Positions 36,497 through 45,624 are shown, counted from the stretch's first letter. The stretch: DNA of 64,000 nucleotides from an uncultured Acetobacteraceae bacterium (GCA_903877125.1 CAIRCM010000211.1:1-64000), one strand, 5' to 3'. The notes: generated by a model not told the origin, from the sequence alone. Numbers and translations: made by a program.

Positions 36497-38228
36497 CGGT
36501 CACGTTCTCCAGCTCGTCGATGAAGCCGGAGATCACATCGAGGCCCTTGGTCCAGAAGGCGGGGTCGGAGGCGTCCAGACCGAACGGCGCCAGCAATTCC
36601 TTGTGGCGCTTGGTGCCCCCGGCGCGCAGCATGTCGAGGTATTTGGCCTGGAAGCCGGGGTGCCCCCCCTCGAACACGGAATAGAGCGCGTTGACCAGGC
36701 AATCCCCGAACGCATAGGCGTAGACGTAGAACGGGGAATGAATGAAATGCGGAATATACGCCCAGAAGACGTTGTATTCCGGGGTAAATTCGAAGGCCGG
36801 GCCGAGGCTTTCGGTCTGCACGTCCATCCAGATTTCGCCCAACCGTTCCGGCAGTATTTCCCCGGACCGGCGCTCGTCATGCACTTTCGTTTCGAACTGG
36901 TAGAACGCGATCTGGCGCACGACGGTGTTCAGCATATCCTCCACCTTCGATGCCAGCATGATCCGGCGTTGCGCGGGCGTGGCGGAGTCGAGCAGTGCCC
37001 GGAATGTCAGCATTTCGCCGAACACGCTGGCGGTTTCGGCCAGGGTCAGCGGCGTGCTGGACATCAGATAGCCCTGCCCGCCGGCGAGGATCTGGTGCAC
37101 GCCGTGACCGAGTTCGTGCGCGAGGGTCATGACGTCGCGGGTTTTGCCATGATAGTTCAGCAACAAATAGGGATGCGCGCTGGGCACCGTCGGGTGGGCG
37201 AAGGCGCCGCCGGATTTGCCGGGGGTCGGTGCGGCGTCGATCCAGGGCTTGTCGAAAAACCGCTTCCCGATGGCAGCCAGTTCCGGGCTGAACGCGCCGT
37301 AGGCTTTCAGCACGCGTTCCCTGGCGTCGTCCCAGGCGATGACGCGATCGTCGTCGCCGGGCAGCGGGGCGTTGCGGTCCCAATGCTGCAATTTTTCCAA
37401 ACCCAGCCATTTGGCCTTCATCTGGTAGTAACGGTGCGATAACCGTCCGTAGGAGCCGCGCACGGCGGTGACGAGGGCATCGACGACCTCATCCTCGACC
37501 ATGTTGGAACGGTTGCGGAAGCTGCCGGGCCGGGGATATTTGCGCCAGACGTCGTCGAGTTCCTTGTCTTTGGCCAAGGTGTTGGTGATCAGCGAAAACA
37601 GCTTGATCCGGTCGCCGAATGCCGTGCCGATGGCTTTTCCGGCGGCTTCCCGGACGGATCGGTCCTGATCCGACAGCTTGTTCAGGGTGGCGCTGACGGT
37701 GAGTTCGTCGCCGTTGAACGGCACGCGCATGCCGGCGGTGGTCTCGTCGAACAGCCGGCTCCAGGCGGATGCGCCGACGACTTCCTTTTCGTGCAGCACC
37801 TTCTCGACTTCATCGGACAGCTGGTGGGGGCGGAAGACGCGGAGGTCGCGCAGCCAGGATGCGTAGCGGCCGGGGTTGGGGGTTTCGTCCATCCGGTTCA
37901 GCTCGAGCGTGAAGAACAGCAGATGGGTGGTGATCGCGGTGCTGCGCTCGCTGACTGTTTGGTAAAAGCGGCCCAGTTTGGCGTCGGTGGAATCGCCGGC
38001 GAACAGCAGGCCGGCGTAGGAGCCGATCCGTCCCAAGGTTTCGTGGATGGCTTCGTATTCGGCGATGGCGGCTTGCAGGTCCGCGGTGGCGAGCTTGCCC
38101 TGGTATTTCTCGGCGAATGCTTTCGCGGCGGTTTCAGTGCGGGCGAAGTCAGCCTCCAGCTCGGGACTGTCGGGGGCGGGGTACAGGTCGGTCAGGTCCC
38201 AGGCGGGCAGTTTGGCGGCTTCGGACAT
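36489..38228 (-). CDS. pepF: M3 family oligoendopeptidase F
   Basis: A 579-residue cytoplasmic zinc metallopeptidase of the M3 family that trims oligopeptides. The zinc site H-E-L-G-H lies in the C-terminal half (T-L-A-H-E-L-G-H-G-V-H), with the third ligand in the L-A-E-T-A-S segment downstream. The sequence W-D-L-T-D-L-Y near the start is the typical PepF opening, which supports the ATG at 38228 rather than the upstream in-frame codons. GAGGA lies 11 bases upstream. It heads an operon with the ABC1 kinase and diverges from the acyl-CoA ligase gene. Confidence 0.92.
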   Translation of the reverse strand: MSEAAKLPAWDLTDLYPAPDSPELEADFARTETAAKAFAEKYQGKLATADLQAAIAEYEAIHETLGRIGSYAGLLFAGDSTDAKLGRFYQTVSERSTAITTHLLFFTLELNRMDETPNPGRYASWLRDLRVFRPHQLSDEVEKVLHEKEVVGASAWSRLFDETTAGMRVPFNGDELTVSATLNKLSDQDRSVREAAGKAIGTAFGDRIKLFSLITNTLAKDKELDDVWRKYPRPGSFRNRSNMVEDEVVDALVTAVRGSYGRLSHRYYQMKAKWLGLEKLQHWDRNAPLPGDDDRVIAWDDARERVLKAYGAFSPELAAIGKRFFDKPWIDAAPTPGKSGGAFAHPTVPSAHPYLLLNYHGKTRDVMTLAHELGHGVHQILAGGQGYLMSSTPLTLAETASVFGEMLTFRALLDSATPAQRRIMLASKVEDMLNTVVRQIAFYQFETKVHDERRSGEILPERLGEIWMDVQTESLGPAFEFTPEYNVFWAYIPHFIHSPFYVYAYAFGDCLVNALYSVFEGGHPGFQAKYLDMLRAGGTKRHKELLAPFGLDASDPAFWTKGLDVISGFIDELENVTGV

Positions 38229-38304
38229 GCTGAAAGGAATCCTCAGGCGGGTGCGTTCCCCTACGATGTAAGGTAGGAACACCCCCCATCAAAGGGGAGG
38301 ATGC

Positions 38305-39975
38305 GTGCGCAGTTATCCGACATGGCCGAATCTGGCCGCGATGATGTTCGATCGGGCGCGTCAATGGCCGAAAAAGCCCATGCTGCGGTCCTACCGGAAT
38401 GGCGTGTGGCACGGCATCGATTGGGCGACATTCGCCCGCATGGCGGCATCCTATGCGCGGCGGCTGCGGGCAGCGGGGGTCTCGGCGGGGGATCGGGTGC
38501 TGATCTGCGCTGAGAACCGGCCGGAATATCCGATTGCCGAGACCGCATTGATGGCCATCCGCGCGGTGCCGGTGCCCGCGTATACGACGAATACGGTGGC
38601 GGATCATGCTCATTTGCTGCGCGATTCCGGTGCTCGGGCGGCGATCGTGTCGAACGATGCGCTTGCGGCGAAGGTGGCCGCGGCGGGGGAGCTGGAGCTG
38701 CTGGTGACGATGGACGGCGAGTCCTGGGCTGGTCTCGTCGCCGATACCGCGCCGCCCGACGATATCGCGGCGGAGGCGGTGCTGATTCCGCCGACCGCGC
38801 TGGCGTGCCTGATCTATACCTCGGGCACCGGTGGCGTGCCCAAGGGGGTGATGCTGCCGCACCGGGCCATCCTGTCGAATATGCGGGGCGCTTTCATCCT
38901 GTTGAAGCCGTTGAAGATGGAGGACGAGGTCTATCTGTCCTTCCTGCCGAATTCTCATGCGTACGAGCACACGATTGGGGGGTTTTTTCTGCCGAGCACG
39001 GGGACCGAGATCGTCTATGCGCGGGGGACGGAGCATTTGCCGGCAGATATGCTGGCGATCCGCCCGACATTGATGACCGTCGTGCCGCGCGTGTTGGAGG
39101 TGATCCGGTCTCGCATCCTGATGCAGGTCGGGCGGGAGTCGCCCCGGCGGCGGCAGTTGTTCCAGAAGGCTCTGGACCTGGGTCTTAAGCGCTGTGCGGG
39201 CGGGCGGTTGAGCGCGATCGAGCGGGTTCAGGATTTCGTCCTCGACCGTATGGTCCGAACCAAAGTCCGCGCCCGCTTCGGGGGTCGGTTGATCGCGCTG
39301 GTATCCGGCGGTGCTCGTCTTGAGCCGGAGGTCGGCCGGTTCTTTCTGGCGTTCGGTCTGCCGATCATCCAGGGGTACGGCCAGACCGAGGCCGGGCCGA
39401 TCATCTCCGGCAATCCGCCCGAGGCGATCCGGGTGGAAACGGTCGGTACGGCGCTGGTCGGTGTGGACCTGAAACTGGCAGATGACGGCGAAATCCTGGT
39501 GCGCGGCGATCTGGTGATGGACGGGTATTGGGGCCGGCCGGACGACACCGCGGCGGCGATCCGGGACGGGTGGCTGCATACCGGCGACATCGGGGCGCTG
39601 GATCCGGGCGGATATCTGCGCATCACCGATCGGAAGAAGGACATGATCGTGTTGTCCGGTGGGGACAATGTGTCTCCGGCCCGGGTCGAGGGCATGCTGA
39701 TGGCGGAACCGGCGATCGCGCAGGCGGTGGTGGCTGGGGATGGGCGTGCGGCGCTGACGGCGTTGCTGGTGCCGGCGGAAGGGTTCGACGAGCTGGCCGT
39801 GGCCTTGGCGGTGAGCGAGGTCAACCAGCGCCTGTCCGTCATCGAACGTATTCGCCGGCATGCTATCGTGCCGCCGTTCACGATGGAAAACGGACTGCTG
39901 ACGCCAACGCAGAAGGTCCGGCGGCTGTTGGTGATCAGGGCGAATGCCGAGGTTTTGGCGACGCTTCAGCGGTAG
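38305..39975 (+). CDS. AMP-dependent acyl-CoA synthetase / ligase
   Basis: A 556-residue adenylate-forming enzyme that activates a carboxylic acid (probably a fatty acid) to its CoA thioester. Motifs: Y-T-S-G-T-G-G-V-P-K-G-V near 171-182 (P-loop), the G-Y-G-Q-T-E-A block near 358-364, the D-G-W-L-H-T-G-D motif near 427-434, and the R-K-K-D-M-I-V segment near 447-453 with the acyl-CoA lysine hinge. The GTG at 38305 follows GGGGAGG closely. An ATG four bases earlier lies in a different frame that is only a shadow. The promoter would be in the 76 bases before it, shared with the divergent pepF. Confidence 0.88.
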   Translation: MRSYPTWPNLAAMMFDRARQWPKKPMLRSYRNGVWHGIDWATFARMAASYARRLRAAGVSAGDRVLICAENRPEYPIAETALMAIRAVPVPAYTTNTVADHAHLLRDSGARAAIVSNDALAAKVAAAGELELLVTMDGESWAGLVADTAPPDDIAAEAVLIPPTALACLIYTSGTGGVPKGVMLPHRAILSNMRGAFILLKPLKMEDEVYLSFLPNSHAYEHTIGGFFLPSTGTEIVYARGTEHLPADMLAIRPTLMTVVPRVLEVIRSRILMQVGRESPRRRQLFQKALDLGLKRCAGGRLSAIERVQDFVLDRMVRTKVRARFGGRLIALVSGGARLEPEVGRFFLAFGLPIIQGYGQTEAGPIISGNPPEAIRVETVGTALVGVDLKLADDGEILVRGDLVMDGYWGRPDDTAAAIRDGWLHTGDIGALDPGGYLRITDRKKDMIVLSGGDNVSPARVEGMLMAEPAIAQAVVAGDGRAALTALLVPAEGFDELAVALAVSEVNQRLSVIERIRRHAIVPPFTMENGLLTPTQKVRRLLVIRANAEVLATLQR

Positions 39976-40119
39976 CGAAAATAATTCGCCCGTGCGGCGT
40001 TTTTCTCGCGCCGCGTTAACCTTTTCTTCACCAATTCATGGGCATAGTGGCTTGCCGGCGAAAAATGCCCGGTGTGTCCGCGGCAGGAGGTCGCGCAAAA
40101 TCGAATAGGTGCGTTCGCC

Positions 40120-40284
40120 ATGACCTCCGTCAATTCCGTCGCCGGTTCGCCGCCCCCGCCTGTCAGTGCCGCACCGCCCCCGCCGAAAAAGGATCGGGAC
40201 GGGGATTACGACAACAACCGCCCCGACGGCGACAAGCAGACCGCCAACCCCAATCTGGGCAACAACCTAAACATCAAAGTGTGA
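40120..40284 (+). CDS. Small proline- and Asp/Asn-rich protein of unknown function
   Basis: A 54-residue frame with a P-P-P-P-P-V-style proline cluster, then D-R-D-G-D-Y-D-N-N-R-P-D-G-D, then a short C-terminal N-L-N-I-K-V. Small proteins with a D-x-D-rich centre and a hydrophobic tail are common in alphaproteobacteria and unstudied. The composition differs from chance frames because Asp/Asn and Pro are clustered. Its 3' end overlaps the convergent racemase gene by 11 bases. The ribosome binding site is weak. It may or may not be translated. Confidence 0.45.
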   Translation: MTSVNSVAGSPPPPVSAAPPPPKKDRDGDYDNNRPDGDKQTANPNLGNNLNIKV

Positions 40285-40903
40285 TTGCCAAGGCGGCCGC
40301 GGCCTGACATGGCTCGATCACCGGCACGCCGATCGCATCCTCGATCGCGTGCCGGTGGTGCGCCATCCCGGTACAACCGAGGATGACGGCCTGTGCCCCC
40401 GCCGCGACCAGCTCGTGGCCGGCCGTCAACATTCGGGCGCGGGCGGCATTGGGGTCCAGCAGCGTATCCATCGTGACGTTCAGGGCGACTTCCGCGGCGA
40501 GCCGGTCCTGCAGGCCCATTGCGCGCAGTGCGAGCATGTGGCGGGCTTTCGAGGCTTCGACGATCGCGATGACGCCGAAGCGTTCGGCGCGGGCGACGGC
40601 GGTCGCGACGGCGGAGCGGAAGACACCGAGGACCGGGCGGGTTGTTGTGGCGCGCGCGGCCTCGATCCCGGGGTCGGAGGCGCAGGCGATGATGTAGGCG
40701 TCGGCGGTTTCCCGTTCGATCAGGCGGCACATTGGGGCGACCGCCGCATGCCAGTCGCGCCAATCGTAGATCGCGGGCGGGCCCTCGCGGAGGGTTGCGA
40801 CCTCGAAGATCGGGCCGCCGGGGAAGCGCAGGGGCGCGACCGCGGCGTCGATGCCGGCGGAACAGGCTTCGGAGCAGTTGGGGTTGATGATCAGTATGCG
40901 CAT
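40274..40903 (-). CDS. Asp/Glu/hydantoin racemase family protein
   Basis: A 209-residue protein of the aspartate/glutamate/hydantoin racemase fold. It opens R-I-L-I-I-N-P-N-C-S, typical of hydantoin racemases. The two catalytic cysteines are in I-A-C-A-S-D-P-G (about residue 74) and I-L-G-C-T-G-M-A (about 176). The fold would racemise a hydantoin or an amino acid. A hydantoinase-type enzyme is encoded at 6327-9926, far away in this window. The final position reads A-L-A-I-T-L. Confidence 0.82.
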   Translation of the reverse strand: MRILIINPNCSEACSAGIDAAVAPLRFPGGPIFEVATLREGPPAIYDWRDWHAAVAPMCRLIERETADAYIIACASDPGIEAARATTTRPVLGVFRSAVATAVARAERFGVIAIVEASKARHMLALRAMGLQDRLAAEVALNVTMDTLLDPNAARARMLTAGHELVAAGAQAVILGCTGMAHHRHAIEDAIGVPVIEPCQAAAALAITL

Positions 40904-41008
40904 GGCCGTGTTAGTGTCGGGTCAGACCCGCGCGGGATCAAGCTTTCCCGAGTGGTGTTGCAGTGCAGCATAAGCTATAAGTGGGCGGTCGATCCCAAGG
41001 AAGTTGCG

Positions 41009-41428
41009 ATGTCTCCGATCCAATGGCAGCCGGACCGCGCCGATACCGAACGCGGTTTTTCCATGCCACCGATGCCTACCGCGATTGGCCGGGGTCTTCT
41101 GGGTCGCTGTCCGTCTTGCGGAAAAAGCCATATTTTCAATGGGTTTCTGAAAGTGCGCGACGCCTGTCAGGGGTGCAATGCCCCGTTGGGACTGGCGCGG
41201 GCCGACGACGCCCCGCCCTATCTGACGATCCTGATCGTCGCGCATCTGATCGTGCCCGCGATGTATATGGTCGATCGGGCCTACGCGCCGGCCGTGAGCT
41301 GGATGACGGCTATATTCGTGCCGATGGCGGCTGTGCTGGCACTTGGTCTGCTTCGGCCGATCAAGGGCGGTGTCGTCGGTGTGATGATGAAACTCAACCT
41401 GCTCAAAGCGACTCTGGACGAAGTATGA
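41009..41428 (+). CDS. DUF983 family membrane protein
   Basis: A 139-residue inner-membrane protein with two hydrophobic segments (about residues 70-90 and 95-115). The N-terminal half has a zinc-ribbon-like pair, C-P-S-C-G and C-Q-G-C-N, at about residues 34-58, as in DUF983. The function is unknown; the family is widespread in alphaproteobacteria near cytochrome oxidase and other envelope genes. AAGGAAG lies five bases before the ATG at 41009. It overlaps the next gene by ATGA. Confidence 0.85.
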   Translation: MSPIQWQPDRADTERGFSMPPMPTAIGRGLLGRCPSCGKSHIFNGFLKVRDACQGCNAPLGLARADDAPPYLTILIVAHLIVPAMYMVDRAYAPAVSWMTAIFVPMAAVLALGLLRPIKGGVVGVMMKLNLLKATLDEV

Positions 41429-41907
41429 CAGCGCGCCTGCACCGCGTGGTGCTGGATGGGGAGGCGCCGACGCGCCTCGCCCCGTGCATCATGGCGGACC
41501 GGGATCAGGCGGTCGCGGACCTCGCTTGCGAGAACCATTTTCAGCTGTTGGGTTCGGGCGGCGTGTCCGGGCCCTATGTGCTGCATCTGACGATCCGGGA
41601 CGGGCGGCTGGTGTTCGACGTGCGAACGCAGGGGGACGATCCCCTGATCGCGATCGGACTGGCATTGGGGCCGTTCCGTGGCCTGATCAAAGACTATCAG
41701 ATGCTCGTCGACAGCTACGTCACGGCTGTCGAGGAAGGGCGAGAGGCCCGAATTCAGGCCATCGACATGGGCCGGCGCGGACTGCACAACGAAGGTGCGA
41801 CGTTGATGCGCGAGCGGCTGGCGGGCAAGATCGAGATCGATCATGACACCGCGCGCCGCCTGTTCACGCTGGTGTGCGTACTGCACCAGAAAGTTCCAGC
41901 TCGATGA
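41425..41907 (+). CDS. UPF0262 family protein
   Basis: A 160-residue soluble protein of the UPF0262 family, conserved in alphaproteobacteria. The family's features are A-D-R-D-Q-A-V-A-D-L near the start, the D-G-R-L-V-F-D-V segment and a helical C-terminal region with R-A-x-M-R-E-x-like and D-x-x-T-A-R-R-L-F-T-L-V-C. The biochemical function is unknown. The start lies in the DUF983 stop (ATGA) and the stop lies in the mtnA start (ATGA), so the three are translationally coupled. Confidence 0.9.
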   Translation: MTARLHRVVLDGEAPTRLAPCIMADRDQAVADLACENHFQLLGSGGVSGPYVLHLTIRDGRLVFDVRTQGDDPLIAIGLALGPFRGLIKDYQMLVDSYVTAVEEGREARIQAIDMGRRGLHNEGATLMRERLAGKIEIDHDTARRLFTLVCVLHQKVPAR

Positions 41908-42998
41908 AAATTGACGGCATCGCGTATCGTAGCGTCTGGGTAGATCCGGGCGACGGGTGGTCGGTACGGATTTTCGATCAGACCAAGTTGCCGTGGGGGG
42001 TGGATGTTCTGCGTCTGGCCACGCGGGACGAGGCGGCGCATGCGATCCGCTCGATGCAGGTTCGGGGTGCGCCGTTGATCGGGGCGGTCGCGGCGTATGG
42101 GCTGTGTCTGGCGTTGCGGGCGGATGCCTCGACGGACGCTATGGAGCGGGATGCGGCGCTGCTGGCGGAAACCCGGCCCACGGCGATCAATTTGCGCTGG
42201 GCGTTGGACCGGATGCTGACGCGGCTGCGTCACACCCCGGCGGCGGGGCGGGTCGATGCGGCCTATGCCGAGGCGGCGGCCATCGCCGATGAGGACGTCG
42301 AGCAATGTGCGGCGATGGGTCGGTACGGCGCTGAGCTGATCGCGGATATCGCGGCTTCGAAGCCGGGGCAGCGGGTGAACCTGCTGACACACTGCAACGC
42401 CGGATGGTTGGCCACCGTCGATTGGGGCACCGCTTTGGCACCGATTTACATGGCATTCGATGCCGGTATCGACCTGCATGTATGGGTGGACGAGACGCGG
42501 CCGCGGAACCAGGGTGCGGCGTTGACGGCCTGGGAGTTGGGCAGTCATGGGGTGCCGCATACGGTGATCGCCGACAATGCCGGCGGGCATATGATGCAGC
42601 ACGGCATGGTGGACATGGCCATCGTCGGGACGGATCGTGTCACGCGGACGGGGGACGTCGCCAACAAGATTGGCACCTATCTGAAGGCTCTGGCAGCGCG
42701 GGATAACGGGGTGCCGTTCTGGGTCGCCTGCCCATCGACCACAATCGATTGGACGGTTTCGGACGGGGTGAGGGAAATTCCGATCGAGGAACGCAGCGCG
42801 GCCGAGGTGACCGATCTGACCGGGCGCACGGCGGATGGCACGATCGCGACGATCCGGGTTGTTGCCGCCGGCAGCCCGGCCGCCAATCCAGCGTTCGACG
42901 TGACGCCCGGGCGTCTGGTGACGGGTCTGATCACGGAGCGTGGGCGGTGTGCGGCTACGCCCGAGGGGTTGTTGGGTTTGTTCCCGGAAAGGGCGTGA
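41904..42998 (+). CDS. mtnA: S-methyl-5-thioribose-1-phosphate isomerase
   Basis: Converts 5-methylthioribose-1-phosphate to the ribulose form in methionine salvage. A 364-residue protein of the MtnA/eIF2B fold with the R-G-A-P-L-I-G-A-V-A-A-Y block near 54-65, the catalytic Cys in L-T-H-C-N-A-G (about 160) and the Asp in V-G-T-D-R-V near 239. The ATG at 41904 fits the usual N-terminus (an ATG 30 bases earlier lies inside the previous gene). No other mtn genes are close, so the rest of the pathway must be elsewhere. Confidence 0.93.
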   Translation: MKIDGIAYRSVWVDPGDGWSVRIFDQTKLPWGVDVLRLATRDEAAHAIRSMQVRGAPLIGAVAAYGLCLALRADASTDAMERDAALLAETRPTAINLRWALDRMLTRLRHTPAAGRVDAAYAEAAAIADEDVEQCAAMGRYGAELIADIAASKPGQRVNLLTHCNAGWLATVDWGTALAPIYMAFDAGIDLHVWVDETRPRNQGAALTAWELGSHGVPHTVIADNAGGHMMQHGMVDMAIVGTDRVTRTGDVANKIGTYLKALAARDNGVPFWVACPSTTIDWTVSDGVREIPIEERSAAEVTDLTGRTADGTIATIRVVAAGSPAANPAFDVTPGRLVTGLITERGRCAATPEGLLGLFPERA

Positions 42999-42999
42999 T

Positions 43000-43755
43000 T
43001 TGAATCGCGCCGGATTGGCTGTATCCGCGGCCTGTCTTCTTGTTCTGGCCGCCTGCACGCCGGGAATCCACATGCCTCCATACGCGCAACGCCCCTACGA
43101 ACCGTTCTCCCGCAAGGCTGTGATCGCCATCGCGCTGCGCGAGTGGCGGGCATTCGGCAGTCCGGTCGATCCCGTCGAAGTCCCGGATAAGCCGGAACGC
43201 GCGGACGGCCTGTGGCAGCGGGTTGGGGATTACTGGTGGTCGGGGCTGGATCCGTCCGATCCGGAAGTGCCCTGGACGGGCAAGCACGATGCACATGGGA
43301 CTGTGTTTCCGCCGGATCAGGATGGGGATTACGCGTGGTCGGCGGCTTTCGTGTCCTATGTGATGCGGATGGCCGGCGCGGGTTCGGGGTTTCCTTACAG
43401 CGCCAATCATCACACTTACATCCATGCCGGCTTGCGCCGCGACCCCGGTCTGGTGATCGTGGCAGAGCGACCGGAGGCCTATGCACCGCAACCGGGCGAC
43501 CTCATCTGCACGGGACGTGAGGATGCCGCCGGGCTCACGTTCGATACCGCGCCGCACGTGCCGGCGTTCAAGTCGCATTGCGACATCGTCGTGTCGACCG
43601 GCGGGCCGGGCGGGCTGGAAGCGATCGGCGGCAACGTTTCCGACACCGTCGCCCTGCGGCATTTCCCCGTCACGCCGGACGGGAAACTTGCTGACGCCGG
43701 GCGGTTTATCGCGGTCCTGCGCTTGCTGGAGATGCCGATAGTCAGCACGCGATGA
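43000..43755 (+). CDS. DUF2272 lipoprotein, putative cell-wall-associated
   Basis: A 251-residue protein with an N-terminal lipoprotein signal ending L-A-A-C (Cys at about residue 19), so it is likely anchored in the outer membrane. The DUF2272 region (about 50-250) has W-S-A-A-F-V-S-Y-V-M-R and H-Y-like catalytic features resembling NlpC/CHAP-type hydrolases: H in A-N-H-H-T-Y and the P-G-D-L-I-C motif. Role in murein handling is only inferred. The TTG at 43000 begins one base after the mtnA stop, with GGAAAGGG upstream. It converges on the PIN-domain gene, with three bases between stops. Confidence 0.75.
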   Translation: MNRAGLAVSAACLLVLAACTPGIHMPPYAQRPYEPFSRKAVIAIALREWRAFGSPVDPVEVPDKPERADGLWQRVGDYWWSGLDPSDPEVPWTGKHDAHGTVFPPDQDGDYAWSAAFVSYVMRMAGAGSGFPYSANHHTYIHAGLRRDPGLVIVAERPEAYAPQPGDLICTGREDAAGLTFDTAPHVPAFKSHCDIVVSTGGPGGLEAIGGNVSDTVALRHFPVTPDGKLADAGRFIAVLRLLEMPIVSTR

Positions 43756-43758
43756 TGC

Positions 43759-44451
43759 TTACAGTCCGAGGAAATTTCGCGCCGCGGCGAGGTTCGGCGC
43801 ATACTCCATGTTGAGCGTGGCAAACTCCCGTGCCAGGTCGGGACGCAGCGTACTTCCCGTTTCGCCGGCATAGTCTCTTGTGTTCGAGGAGACGAACACG
43901 ATCTTGGCTGCCAGGCCGCCGGCACGGAGCCCGCGGGCAATCTCGAGATAAGTCTCGATCACCACGCAATCCTTCATGGAGTCCTTGCCTTTTCGGGCCG
44001 GTGTTCTGGCGGCAGTCATCCGGGAAAACGCCCGCGGTATAATGTCTGGACCTTCCGGCAATCTGATTGCCGCCGCCAGCAACCGATCGACGACGTCTCG
44101 GCACCGGTCGACGTGGCCATCGAGGTGACTCAGGTCGGTTTGGACCGGCTGCCCGAATACGCCGACAAGTGCGTCGATCCTGTTCACCTGCTGTCGGAAC
44201 CGCTCCAGCGCCGACAATGCCTCCGAGTTGACCGCCTCGAGATTATCGAGGAACTCCGTGCGCACCTGCTGGGCGATCACCCCCCCGAGCATCGATCCAC
44301 TTTCCATCGCAGAGACGATTTGAAGTGCGGCTTTCTGTTCTTGCGCCACATTGGACGTTCGCGTGATGTCTCTCATGATATCGAGGATCGAGCAGGTGTC
44401 GAAGCACAGTATCGGCACACCGAGGTTCGCCAACGCGCGCATTTCGGACAC
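43759..44451 (-). CDS. PIN-domain (DUF4935-like) ribonuclease candidate
   Basis: A 230-residue protein. The N-terminal C-F-D-T-C-S-I-L-D-I-M-R-D puts Asp18 in the first PIN acidic position. Glu66 in V-R-T-E-F-L-D fits the second, Asp157 and Asp161 in the K-G-K-D-S-M-K-D-C block fit the third, and Asp193 in S-S-N-T-R-D-Y fits the fourth. This is the acidic pattern of PIN nucleases that cut RNA. Many such proteins are toxins or anti-phage effectors. The GTG start lies only five bases after the stop of the upstream partner gene, so the two are a translationally coupled pair. The base composition is slightly lower in G+C than in the surroundings. Confidence 0.65.
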   Translation of the reverse strand: MSEMRALANLGVPILCFDTCSILDIMRDITRTSNVAQEQKAALQIVSAMESGSMLGGVIAQQVRTEFLDNLEAVNSEALSALERFRQQVNRIDALVGVFGQPVQTDLSHLDGHVDRCRDVVDRLLAAAIRLPEGPDIIPRAFSRMTAARTPARKGKDSMKDCVVIETYLEIARGLRAGGLAAKIVFVSSNTRDYAGETGSTLRPDLAREFATLNMEYAPNLAAARNFLGL

Positions 44452-44456
44452 GAATC

Positions 44457-45146
44457 TCAGTGCCGATGCAGGTCGTATTCGTCCAAAAGACCTTGGGCGA
44501 ACTCATACTCCACGACCAAACGATGGGCTCTGTCCTCGGTCCATTCTTCGACCTCGGTCAGCCACCGAGCCAGTTGATCCGTGTCGATGCGTTTAGCACC
44601 AGCGTGGGCCCGCATGAGAAAATCGAACCACCGTTTGCGGTCGAACGGGTGGGCCGAGCCGGTCGCCTTGTTCGCTGCAGCCGAGAACCGCCGCAACGCA
44701 TCGGCGGCATCGGGGCTGACCCAATCTTCGAGGGACTCACGCGGTGCTGTTGTCTCGACGCTAAATCCGGCTTTACGCGCCGCTTGTGCCCCGATGCGAT
44801 CCAAAAAATCCTGAAGGATCGCATTGTACGCGGTAGGGTCCAATTCCTTGACGGAAAGCGGCATTATATTGACCACTTCGTAGCCATCGGCCTGCCGCCA
44901 AAGTGCGACCCCGGCAGCCTCCAGTCCATCGCCCGCCTCACGCTCCAGGCAAAGCAACTCCTCGCCATCCGACAAGGGAGCAAGGCTTTCCTTGTCAGCA
45001 GCGTGGCGCCAAGGCGCCACCGCCGCATCGATGATCGCCTGCCTGAGGAACTCACGCCCCGATGCCGGACCGCGCAGGTTGAGATCCCGGAATACATCCA
45101 AACTCCTCTCCTTCGCGAGTCTCGGCACGACAGCCTCCGTTAGCAT
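44457..45146 (-). CDS. Partner protein of the PIN-domain gene, unrecognised
   Basis: A 229-residue soluble protein with no family I can recognise. It is acidic, largely helical and tryptophan-containing: W-F-D-F-L-M-R near residue 183 and W-L-T-E-V-E-E-W near 200. There is no signal peptide, membrane helix or nucleotide motif. It lies upstream of, and is coupled to, the PIN-domain gene, the usual place for an antitoxin or a sensor. It could neutralise or steer the nuclease. The start codon has only a weak upstream purine run. Confidence 0.5.
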   Translation of the reverse strand: MLTEAVVPRLAKERSLDVFRDLNLRGPASGREFLRQAIIDAAVAPWRHAADKESLAPLSDGEELLCLEREAGDGLEAAGVALWRQADGYEVVNIMPLSVKELDPTAYNAILQDFLDRIGAQAARKAGFSVETTAPRESLEDWVSPDAADALRRFSAAANKATGSAHPFDRKRWFDFLMRAHAGAKRIDTDQLARWLTEVEEWTEDRAHRLVVEYEFAQGLLDEYDLHRH

Positions 45147-45213
45147 GCATTACCGCTACATGGGCGAATTTGCCCGAATTGCAAAGGTTTTCCGAGTGCG
45201 GCCGAGAGTAACG

Positions 45214-45624
45214 CTACTTCTGCCGCCAGGGTAGGCCGTCGGCTTTCCAGCCGGCGCGCTGTCCGCGGTGGCCGTCGGCGTCGGGCGGGCCTTCGAACCC
45301 ATCGGCGACGTTATAGGCATGCGGGAAGCCAGCGGCCTGTGCGGCCTCGGCCGCGGCGAGGCTGCGTACGCCGCTGCGGCAGAGGAAATAAATGTGATGA
45401 TCGGGGGTGAATCCGACCTTGCGCAGATCATCTTCGAACGACGGGTTCCGGTTCATGGCGGGATAGACCTGCCAGGCGATGAGCACCGGTTGCTTGCCGG
45501 CCGCGCTGAGGTCGGGGATGCCGACGAAATTCCACTCGGCATCGGTGCGGACGTCGACAAGCTGCGCTTGCGGATCGGCCTGGATGGCCTCCCAGGTTTG
45601 CGTGGGTGGCACGTTTTGGACCAT
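45214..45624 (-). CDS. Rhodanese-like sulfurtransferase
   Basis: A 136-residue single-domain rhodanese. The active-site loop C-R-S-G-V-R-S begins with Cys82, which carries the persulfide sulfur. The D-V-R-T-D-A-E-W segment near residues 24-31 is the usual rhodanese motif. It could mobilise sulfur for cysteine or cofactor synthesis, and it diverges from cysK with 32 bases between starts. A shared promoter region is therefore likely and would be consistent with co-regulation by sulfur supply, which the sequence itself does not show. Confidence 0.88.
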   Translation of the reverse strand: MVQNVPPTQTWEAIQADPQAQLVDVRTDAEWNFVGIPDLSAAGKQPVLIAWQVYPAMNRNPSFEDDLRKVGFTPDHHIYFLCRSGVRSLAAAEAAQAAGFPHAYNVADGFEGPPDADGHRGQRAGWKADGLPWRQK

